From a virus, in IMG/VR virus record IMGVR_UViG_3300028615_000137, positions 42,350-106,349 of that record: DNA of 64,000 bases. One strand, written 5' to 3'. Within the stretch, counting starts at the first letter, position 1. Every line of letters begins with the position of its first letter. Both the position numbers and the translations under genes were made by a program. The notes under the pieces are model-generated. The model had not been told where the DNA came from. It searched no databases and worked only from the letters and a program-made list of their open reading frames with translations. Below are positions 58,709 to 64,000 of this stretch, in pieces.

Positions 58709-58948
58709 ATGGAAAAAATGATAAGAAATTGGACAGATCATAGTATTTTTATGGGTGTGGCGGAGTATCATTTACCTGAGGGTTGCTTTCGCGTGGAAAA
58801 TATGGATAGTGGGGTATTTCGAGTTTTGAAGAAAATTGGTAGTGCATACGTTCAAGTTGCCTTAGTCCGACTTTCGCGCGACGGGGCGTACAAAAGTGCG
58901 ATGAAAGCATTTCTAGCGGTGGAAGATATGGACGCTCGGGCACAATAG
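58709..58948 (+). CDS. Small hypothetical protein, 79 aa
   Basis: WTDHSIFMGVAEYHLPEGCF, RVLKKIGSAYVQVALVRLSR: beta-rich, soluble. Function unknown. Followed at once by a promoter cassette. Confidence 0.5.
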   Translation: MEKMIRNWTDHSIFMGVAEYHLPEGCFRVENMDSGVFRVLKKIGSAYVQVALVRLSRDGAYKSAMKAFLAVEDMDARAQ

Positions 58949-58955
58949 CTTGAGC

Positions 58956-58983
58956 TTGCACAGCGGTCAAAGGCTGCTAGTCT
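58956..58983 (+). promoter_or_regulatory. Early promoter, cassette copy 2
   Basis: TTGCAC (58956-58961), 16 bases, TAGTCT (58978-58983), identical to copy 1 from AGCTTGAGC to the RBS AAGGGAG. ATG follows at 59008. Confidence 0.7.
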
Positions 58984-59007
58984 ATATGTTGAGGCAAGGG
59001 AGAAAGC

Positions 59008-59247
59008 ATGATTATCAAGAAAAGTAAGTGTAAGCATAGTGGTATGGATGTGTATGATTTCGACGGCACTAAGCGAATTGTACAAAAAGAGGTTACAGAT
59101 ATTCGGGTGTCGGACAAAACCGATGATGCATTGGATATCACTATAGGTAAGATAAATTATTGCGTATATGTAGGCGAGAATCCCACACAAACCATGTATT
59201 CCAAAGCCATACATTGTGCAATGCAATCGGCAGGACTGGAGGACTAA
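59008..59247 (+). CDS. Small hypothetical protein, 79 aa
   Basis: IIKKSKCKHSGMDVYDFDGT, RVSDKTDDALDITIGKINYC: beta-type, with a C-terminal helix. Shares the leader of the pentapeptide genes. Function unknown. Confidence 0.52.
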   Translation: MIIKKSKCKHSGMDVYDFDGTKRIVQKEVTDIRVSDKTDDALDITIGKINYCVYVGENPTQTMYSKAIHCAMQSAGLED

Positions 59248-59248
59248 A

Positions 59249-59455
59249 ATGGGCAAATATTGGACGAAAAAAGAGGCGGTACGGGTTTTCATGGAAGATG
59301 TGCTTCCCGCCGTTATAGCGCGATACGGGCATGGCGATGGGGCCGCCGTGCGTGAAGCTTGGAATAACACTGTTGATTCGTGGATTGACGGTGGATGTGT
59401 TTCCAAGCGTGCGTATGACTGGACTTTTCCGCGCGAACTAAGCCGCTGGGCGTGA
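59249..59455 (+). CDS. Small hypothetical protein, 68 aa
   Basis: GKYWTKKEAVRVFMEDVLPA, then a helical region ending ELSRWA. Chosen at ATG 59249, one base after the upstream stop. Pattern is like other phage early helical proteins. Function unknown. Confidence 0.5.
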   Translation: MGKYWTKKEAVRVFMEDVLPAVIARYGHGDGAAVREAWNNTVDSWIDGGCVSKRAYDWTFPRELSRWA

Positions 59456-59466
59456 AAGGTATGACA

Positions 59467-59898
59467 ATGGAAGAAAGAACACTAGATGTAGACACATGGG
59501 CGAAAGCCATTGGCTTGAAAGTAGATTCACAATATGTAGGTACCACTAAGAAAGATGGTTGGAAGTGTTTCCACTGGGGTATCAAACTTACAATGAGCGA
59601 AAAGTTATATGTCACCAACTACTACATGGGCAGGGCACATAACAAAAATGGAAACCCTGTAAAGCCGGAACTATCTGACATACTAGAAACTTTGGCAATG
59701 GATTGCATGGCAGGCGAACACCTATTGTTTGAAGATTTCGCCCATGAATATGGATATGACTCCGATTCTAGAAAGGCTGAAAAAATCTGGCGGCAATGCC
59801 AGGAGGCAAGGGGTAAGTTGATGAAGTTTTTCGACGAACATTTCGAAGTGTTCCTTACATGTAGGGACAATGAAGTAAACATAGACGGGAAAGGATAA
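59467..59898 (+). CDS. Hypothetical protein, 143 aa
   Basis: ATG 59467 has AAAGG at seven bases; ATG 59461 would touch the RBS. WGIKLTMSEKLYVTNYYMGR and ILETLAMDCMAGEHLLFEDF, then YGYDSDSRKAEKIWRQCQEA form a pattern seen in many phage early proteins of unknown role. Soluble. Confidence 0.55.
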   Translation: MEERTLDVDTWAKAIGLKVDSQYVGTTKKDGWKCFHWGIKLTMSEKLYVTNYYMGRAHNKNGNPVKPELSDILETLAMDCMAGEHLLFEDFAHEYGYDSDSRKAEKIWRQCQEARGKLMKFFDEHFEVFLTCRDNEVNIDGKG

Positions 59899-59907
59899 GG
59901 TAAGACA

Positions 59908-60051
59908 ATGAATGTAAAGGTAATAGAAGAAAATATTTCCAATATGCGCAAAGATTTGGAAAACATGGAAAATCTCCTAAAGGAAATGAAAGGTGAACAA
60001 AACACAGATGATAGCCTATTACTAGAATGGTGTGGGAAACCATGTGAATAG
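59908..60051 (+). CDS. Small coiled-coil peptide, 47 aa
   Basis: VKVIEENISNMRKDLENMEN, LLKEMKGE is an amphipathic coiled coil. RBS AAGGTAAGACAATG. Function unknown. Confidence 0.45.
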   Translation: MNVKVIEENISNMRKDLENMENLLKEMKGEQNTDDSLLLEWCGKPCE

Positions 60052-60077
60052 ATAAGCTAGCTGGTGTCGATTAGTGC

Positions 60078-60105
60078 TGGCACTCGGCCAAAACCCTGCT
60101 AGTAT
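60078..60105 (+). promoter_or_regulatory. Early promoter, TGGCAC-N16-TAGTAT
   Basis: TGGCAC (60078-60083), 16 bases, TGC-TAGTAT (60100-60105). ATG 60112 coincides with the expected first transcribed base, and no RBS is seen. Confidence 0.6.
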
Positions 60106-60111
60106 ATACAT

Positions 60112-60291
60112 ATGTCAACGATCATTGTAGAAAGTCGCGATTATAGAGTGGAACACAGCACGATCGTCAATCGCGCTGACAAATGGGCGGCTTTCAAAAC
60201 TCCGGCCGCTGATACCATTGAGCTCGAAATCCGCGATTATCTGGCCGGTATTCGAGCAACCGACATCACACACAAAGTAGACTGGGAGTAA
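60112..60291 (+). CDS. Small hypothetical protein, 59 aa, probably leaderless
   Basis: STIIVESRDYRVEHSTIVNR, then TIELEIRDYLAGIRATDITH. Alpha/beta, soluble. The start lies seven bases after the -10 box with no Shine-Dalgarno. Function unknown. Confidence 0.5.
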   Translation: MSTIIVESRDYRVEHSTIVNRADKWAAFKTPAADTIELEIRDYLAGIRATDITHKVDWE

Positions 60292-60296
60292 GTAAA

Positions 60297-60596
60297 ATGG
60301 ATGATGATGATGTATTGTGGTTATGGTGGGCAAGAACTGAGATTGAAGCTTCGTTCGTACACGTACCTACAGATAACCCCGAATGTCGTATATATATGTG
60401 GCGAAGCATCTATGTAAGGTGGTATCGCGAAAATGGTAAGAATGTATTCGATGCTACGTTCAATAACGGGTTGTGCGCGCAAGGTGCGAGTTATCAGAAT
60501 GCTTTAGACAATTTGTGGGACGCGGTAAGTAAATCGCTTACAAGGATTGAAAACGATGCACGTGAAGGGGTGTGTAGTTTTCAAATCTGGAGATAG
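60297..60596 (+). CDS. Small hypothetical protein, 99 aa
   Basis: Starts MDDDDVLWLWWARTEIEASF and has beta strands (RIYMWRSIYVRWYRENGKNV), then a helix (NALDNLWDAVSKSLTRIEND). The pattern recurs in the 100-aa protein at 60820, so the two may be relatives. Function unknown. Confidence 0.5.
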   Translation: MDDDDVLWLWWARTEIEASFVHVPTDNPECRIYMWRSIYVRWYRENGKNVFDATFNNGLCAQGASYQNALDNLWDAVSKSLTRIENDAREGVCSFQIWR

Positions 60597-60614
60597 AGAA
60601 CAAAAGAGGAAATT

Positions 60615-60812
60615 GTGGAAAACGAGAAAATTATAACAATGTTGAAAAATATTCTGGAAGCAGCTAAAGACTATGTAGACACTGACATTGCTGATGCTAC
60701 ACACGTGATAGGTGCGGATACACTAGTCAATGCGACGGTAGGACAATACATAAGAGACATTGTAAGTGGTGATATTGAATTGCGAGATTTTATGTCCACT
60801 GATCTGGAGTAG
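60615..60812 (+). CDS. Small acidic protein, GTG start, 65 aa
   Basis: ENEKIITMLKNILEAAKDYV, DADTHVIG-like DATHVIGADTLVNATVGQYI. RBS AGAGGA precedes the GTG. Function unknown. Confidence 0.45.
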   Translation: MENEKIITMLKNILEAAKDYVDTDIADATHVIGADTLVNATVGQYIRDIVSGDIELRDFMSTDLE

Positions 60813-60819
60813 GAAAATT

Positions 60820-61122
60820 ATGGAAATTATGGAGTGCGTTTTTGGTTACAATACCGTAGAATTTGTGAAAATAGATACAGATACGTATAAGTGGAAAGAT
60901 GTATTACTAGTATGTCATACAGACGGCACAACGCACATGTGGCAGGCACGCGTCGACTTAGGTACTTTGTGCACTTTGTCCACACCCGAGTATCATACTG
61001 CAAATGAAGCTTTGGCGGACTTGTGGGAGCAAGTGCGCGAAATACATAGGGTTACTCTCAGGATCACACGTAGGGTTAGGCCATGGCGGTGTAAGCCTAC
61101 TGACTTCCGAATGGGTGATTAA
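60820..61122 (+). CDS. Small hypothetical protein, 100 aa
   Basis: TDTYKWKDVLLVCHTDGTTH, MWQARVDLGTLCTL, then ANEALADLWEQVREIHRVTL. Strand-strand-helix layout like the protein at 60297. Basic C-terminus. Function unknown. Confidence 0.5.
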   Translation: MEIMECVFGYNTVEFVKIDTDTYKWKDVLLVCHTDGTTHMWQARVDLGTLCTLSTPEYHTANEALADLWEQVREIHRVTLRITRRVRPWRCKPTDFRMGD

Positions 61123-61124
61123 CA

Positions 61125-61373
61125 ATGGTTAAATGTGGGATAAAACTTGGAGAGCATGACGTTGTAGTAACCGCATGGGCCGAACACTGTCAAGGTCCAG
61201 GCTGGGCAAATTTTCCAATTTGTGTGCTCATTCGCGATAGGTGGGACGGTAAGCTACGAATCGAGTACATACAACCAGAACACCAGACAAAAGAACTAAA
61301 TATGCTACATCAATTTACCCGTATTCCTACGTCGTATTTGGTGAGAGAAGTAGAAAAAGCGCTAGAAAGGTAA
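61125..61373 (+). CDS. Small hypothetical protein, 82 aa
   Basis: GIKLGEHDVVVTAWAEHCQG, PGWANFPICVLIRDRWDGKL, then TSYLVREVEKALER. Soluble. Function unknown. Confidence 0.5.
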   Translation: MVKCGIKLGEHDVVVTAWAEHCQGPGWANFPICVLIRDRWDGKLRIEYIQPEHQTKELNMLHQFTRIPTSYLVREVEKALER

Positions 61374-61381
61374 AGAAGAAT

Positions 61382-61660
61382 ATGGAAACTGAATACATTG
61401 TAAAACATAGTGCGGCATGTATGCCTTCTAGTTGTTGGGGCACATATCGGCGTATAGCGGTGCTGGAAGTAGTCAAGGGTGCAAAGCCTAGGATGATATC
61501 CAACAGAGCGAAAAATGTGGTGAGAGTAGTTCAAACGTGGGAGAAACTAAATTGTGGTAAGACATCCCTTTGCGCGTTTGATCGTGCCCTGCTACATGCT
61601 AAGGAAGTAGCGGCGAAGCTACAGGGCGAGTTGACAGACAAAATCCGTATCGTTGCATAA
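61382..61660 (+). CDS. Small basic hypothetical protein, 92 aa
   Basis: TEYIVKHSAACMPSSCWGTY, then RIAVLEVVKGAKPRMISNRA and a helix (FDRALLHAKEVAAKLQGELT). RBS AAAGGTAAAGAAG. Function unknown. Confidence 0.5.
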   Translation: METEYIVKHSAACMPSSCWGTYRRIAVLEVVKGAKPRMISNRAKNVVRVVQTWEKLNCGKTSLCAFDRALLHAKEVAAKLQGELTDKIRIVA

Positions 61661-61665
61661 TTCGT

Positions 61666-61693
61666 TTGCACCATGGATCTATTTTGCTAGTTT
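61666..61693 (+). promoter_or_regulatory. Early promoter, TTGCAC-N16-TAGTTT
   Basis: TTGCAC (61666-61671), 16 bases, TGC-TAGTTT (61688-61693), with the leader TATATGTTGAGGCAAGGGAG shared with the other cassettes. Confidence 0.65.
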
Positions 61694-61828
61694 ATATGTT
61701 GAGGCAAGGGAGAAAACAAAATGGAAAAGAAAATGACTCGACAAGAACTTATCGAAAAGTATGAAAAGGGGGAAAGGGATTTTGAAGGGGTAGATCTCAG
61801 CTATGCGGATCTGGGTTACCTCAATCTC
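61685..61828 (+). repeat. 144-base direct repeat, copy 1 (copy 2 at 63857-64000)
   Basis: From TGCTAG to the window edge, 63857-64000 is identical base for base to 61685-61828. It covers the -10 box, leader and the first 36 codons of a pentapeptide gene. The repeat may continue beyond the window. Confidence 0.92.
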
Positions 61829-62190
61829 AGAATGCAAATCTTTGGAATGCAGTTCTCAGTTATGCAGATCTCAGGGGTACGAATTTCAGCTGGGCAGATT
61901 TACAAGGTGCAGATCTAGAAGGTGCAAATCTAGAAGGTGCAAATCTAAAGAGTGCAGATCTCAGTTATGCAGATCTCAGTTATGCAGTTCTCAGTTATGC
62001 AGATCTCCGGTGGGCAGTCCTTGAGTGTGGAGAACTCAGATGGGCAAATCTCAAGGGTGCAGATCTCAACTGTGCAAGTCTAAAATGGGCAAACCTCAAC
62101 CGTGCAAAAATTGAAGTCGCAGACCTTGAAGGCGCAAACCTAGAATGCGCAAATCTCAGGGGCACGGATCTTGATAGGTGCCATTCGTAA
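61721..62190 (+). pseudogene. Frameshifted pentapeptide-repeat gene
   Basis: The cap MEKKMTRQELIEKYEKGERD is intact, but at about 61829-61833 one base seems lost: the frame reads AGA-ATG where paralogues have AGA-TAT-GCA. From 61834 a second frame continues the pentapeptides without a stop (ANLWNAVLSYADLRGTNFSW and on) to TAA at 62190, about 156 aa if repaired. Unrepaired, a 65-residue product ends at 61918. Confidence 0.75.
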
Positions 62191-62199
62191 CTAAATCGT

Positions 62200-62227
62200 T
62201 TGCACCATGGATCCATTCTGCTAATAT
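62200..62227 (+). promoter_or_regulatory. Early promoter, TTGCAC-N16-TAATAT
   Basis: TTGCAC (62200-62205), 16 bases, TGC-TAATAT (62222-62227). This copy has the best -10. The RBS GGGAGG (62234-62239) would be right at the 5' end of the mRNA. Confidence 0.68.
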
Positions 62228-62247
62228 GTACTCGGGAGGTACGAATA

Positions 62248-63123
62248 ATGGGAGCAAGACGAGTAGATATCCACGCACCTAGCACGTTCGATCCTGCCAA
62301 GTATACATATAAACACCTTGTATACTTGGGTACGTCGAAAGATACGGGTGAGTTTGTAACCGACATGAATGCGGATCTGCCCCATTACCTCATTTATCGC
62401 AAAGATAACGGGCACCTTGGCGTACATGGAGGCATTGAAGGCAACTTTTCGCGTAAAGGCACTTGCGATCATTGCGGAGCATGGTTTTTGTACGGCGCAA
62501 TATTCGAGCATGACAACGGCGAGCGAATAGTTGTAGGCAATACTTGTGCGGTGGAAGCCTTTGGCTGTGATTCGAGGGTCGAGTACGATCGTAAGCGGCT
62601 CGTGAGTCGCGTAAAAGCGGGTCGGGAGCGAGCCAAGCTAGAGGCCAAGCGCGAGGCTTTCTTGACTAACAACGAAGGCTTGGCGGATGCTCTGGAGTGC
62701 GAGCACTACATTGTCAGAGACATCCGATATAAGTTCAGCCGTTACGGTGAGTTGAGCCCCAAACAAGTCGCCCTGGTATTCAAGATTTCTAAGGAAACTA
62801 AGGAATTTGAAGAAAAAAAGGAAAAGCAGGAATCAGAACTCAACGATGTAGTAGAGGGTAGGAGAGAACTTACAGGTAAGATTCTGATGGCCAAGTGGTA
62901 TGAAAACGCTTTTGGCATACAATATAAGTGTTTGCTTCTGACTGACGACAATCAGAAACTTTTCGGTACAGTACCAGCCAAGCTAGCTGACGCTGATGTA
63001 GGCAAAGGTGACAAAGTAAAGTTCACTGCTACAGTGAAAGCAAGTGTAGATGATAGTAAGTTTGGGTATTACTCAAGGCCTACAAAAGCAGAAATTCTGG
63101 AGAAAGTAGAAAAAGATGTATAA
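62248..63123 (+). CDS. Phage zinc-binding protein, 291 aa
   Basis: Starts at ATG 62248 with GGGAGG RBS. CDHCGAWFLYGAIFEHDNGE, then IVVGNTCAVEAFG, resembles a family common in actinobacteriophage early regions. A basic helix follows (RKRLVSRVKAGRERAKLEAK). The C-terminal ELTGKILMAKWYENAFGIQY, GDKVKFTATVKAS looks like an OB fold. It may bind nucleic acid. Function unknown. Confidence 0.6.
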   Translation: MGARRVDIHAPSTFDPAKYTYKHLVYLGTSKDTGEFVTDMNADLPHYLIYRKDNGHLGVHGGIEGNFSRKGTCDHCGAWFLYGAIFEHDNGERIVVGNTCAVEAFGCDSRVEYDRKRLVSRVKAGRERAKLEAKREAFLTNNEGLADALECEHYIVRDIRYKFSRYGELSPKQVALVFKISKETKEFEEKKEKQESELNDVVEGRRELTGKILMAKWYENAFGIQYKCLLLTDDNQKLFGTVPAKLADADVGKGDKVKFTATVKASVDDSKFGYYSRPTKAEILEKVEKDV

Positions 63124-63385
63124 AGATGAAGAAAATGGAACATGGGAAATTCATATCGGCAGTACGCCCAAAGTGTTCGAGCGGAAAGATGGTCCTATGT
63201 GGTCGTGGGAAGGCCCGCAAGGACAGATCATTACAATAAAGGAACTTGAGCGCGGTATGGTCTATGTAACTTACAGAGTCACAGATTATGTAATTCGATA
63301 CACGGGACTCGTGTACGAAGCATTTGCAGAGCTCGAAAAAGAACTGTACAGGCATGTTAAGCGTACACTCGCACCCTTTGTATAG
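63116..63385 (+). CDS. Small hypothetical protein, 89 aa
   Basis: EENGTWEIHIGSTPKVFERK, YVTYRVTDYVIRYTGLVYEA: beta-rich with a C-terminal helix. Overlaps the upstream gene by eight bases. Function unknown. Confidence 0.5.
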   Translation: MYKDEENGTWEIHIGSTPKVFERKDGPMWSWEGPQGQIITIKELERGMVYVTYRVTDYVIRYTGLVYEAFAELEKELYRHVKRTLAPFV

Positions 63386-63398
63386 AAAGGTATGAAAA

Positions 63399-63788
63399 AT
63401 GGAAATAGATGTAACGATGTATGTTGATGAAGTCGATTGTGCACTATTTAGTGCATCGGCATTCGAACTGGGTGAGCGTGTGGGGGAGATCACGTGGAAC
63501 AATGCTCTGCAACACGTTTCTATCAATCCGCTAATCAAACCTGAGGATAGAAGTGAGGTAGTAGACTGGTTCGCTAGCTATGGCGCATGGGACCGCGAAG
63601 AAATGTCTAGGTGGTCAGATGCCGATGTCAACGCACTGTTGTTACAGTTCGTGGCTGGAGACGTGCGGGAAATGGAGGAACAATGCGAGTCTTACGAGGA
63701 TTACGAGTTCGCGGCGGAGCGTGGTGAAGTGTCTGGAAGGCTATATCAGTGCCCTGAAGGCAAATGGTATTACTATGTGGGGAATTGA
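63399..63788 (+). CDS. Acidic hypothetical protein, 129 aa
   Basis: DVTMYVDEVDCALFSASAFE, then DADVNALLLQFVAGDVREME, and an end GRLYQCPEGKWYYYVGN. The acidic helical core is frequent among phage early proteins, some of which mimic DNA. RBS AAAGGTATGAAAAATG. Function unknown. Confidence 0.52.
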   Translation: MEIDVTMYVDEVDCALFSASAFELGERVGEITWNNALQHVSINPLIKPEDRSEVVDWFASYGAWDREEMSRWSDADVNALLLQFVAGDVREMEEQCESYEDYEFAAERGEVSGRLYQCPEGKWYYYVGN

Positions 63789-63789
63789 G

Positions 63790-63865
63790 TTACACTATAG
63801 GTGTAAACAATTTTTAGACAATTTTCTTAGCTTGAGCTTGCACAGCGGTCAAAGGCTGCTAGTTT
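63790..63865 (+). promoter_or_regulatory. Terminator-promoter cassette, copy 3
   Basis: Hairpin TTACAC/GTGTAA (63790-63806) with T-run, then TTGCAC (63838-63843), 16 bases, TAGTTT (63860-63865). Closely matches copy 1 at 55126-55200. Confidence 0.72.
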
Positions 63866-63892
63866 ATATGTTGAGGCAAGGGAGAAAACAAA

Positions 63893-64000
63893 ATGGAAAA
63901 GAAAATGACTCGACAAGAACTTATCGAAAAGTATGAAAAGGGGGAAAGGGATTTTGAAGGGGTAGATCTCAGCTATGCGGATCTGGGTTACCTCAATCTC
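63893..64000 (+). CDS. Pentapeptide-repeat protein, 5' end (partial)
   Basis: The first 36 codons, MEKKMTRQELIEKYEKGERD, then FEGVDLSYADLGYLNL, are identical to those of the frameshifted gene at 61721. The window ends before one can see whether this copy is intact. Confidence 0.82.
   Translation, partial: MEKKMTRQELIEKYEKGERDFEGVDLSYADLGYLNL

Noticed and set aside
61803-62024. Frame giving a Cys/Arg/Ser-rich repeat protein
   Set aside because: It is an out-of-frame reading of the pentapeptide codons; the repeats reflect the DNA repeat, not a real protein.

Overview
The window is one contiguous stretch of a tailed bacteriophage genome with a contractile tail (myovirus type). Every supported gene lies on the + strand. 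Genes are packed with stop/start overlaps of the TAATG or ATGA kind. The evidence for a myovirus is direct: tail sheath, tail tube, tape measure, a gpD-like hub, a gpV-like spike, a LysM baseplate protein, gp25, a J-like wedge protein and a P2 gpI-like protein occur in the usual order. Sec signal peptides on the lysis-region proteins and spanin-like coiled-coil membrane proteins favour a Gram-negative host, but this is an inference. The DNA is AT-rich by eye, with a more GC-rich early region at the right end and small GC-rich islands near 27.2-27.4 kb and 55.5-55.9 kb.

Layout. (1) 0-4.1 kb: end of the head module and the neck (head-tail connector, head closure, tail completion, tail terminator candidates). 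(2) 4.2-21.1 kb: contractile tail from sheath through tape measure to baseplate. The tail assembly chaperone pair shows a clear -1 ribosomal slippage site at 7923-7929. (3) 21.1-25.4 kb: tail fibre, accessory genes and an unusual His/Cys protein, closed by a strong terminator. (4) 25.5-30.7 kb: membrane and lysis-type genes, a MazG-like protein, a secreted cell-wall hydrolase candidate and a Tat-like secreted protein. (5) 30.8-31.0 kb: tRNA-Asn and tRNA-Thr. (6) 31.3-49.2 kb: DNA metabolism, with two phosphoesterases, an SF2 helicase, DnaB-like helicase, primase, family B DNA polymerase, UvsY/gp32/UvsX-like recombination genes, gp47/gp46 nuclease, RuvC-like nuclease, adenine methyltransferase and DUF3310. 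(7) 49.3-52.1 kb: tRNA-Leu, two pentapeptide-repeat genes and small genes including a HicB-like protein. (8) 52.1-54.4 kb: large terminase interrupted in its Walker A loop by an intein with the features of class 3. (9) 54.5-64.0 kb: accessory/early region of tiny genes, a tRNA-Ile(UAU), more pentapeptide-repeat paralogues, an approximately 780-bp non-coding block, and a family of near-identical promoters of the form TTGCAC-N16-TAnnnT.

How the parts work together. The left half builds the neck, tail and host-recognition apparatus and then the lysis functions. The middle encodes a T4-like replication and recombination replisome. The right end looks like the immediate-early region, where repeated promoter cassettes drive short host-takeover or anti-defence genes. 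The most notable observations are the class 3 intein in the terminase P-loop, the canonical frameshift signal in the tail chaperone, a gp47 gene split in two frames, the repeated extended -10 promoter family (some apparently giving leaderless mRNAs), duplicated pentapeptide cassettes with one frameshifted copy, and a non-coding block studded with start-stop ATGTAAG motifs. Portal, capsid and protease genes are not seen and presumably lie outside the window.
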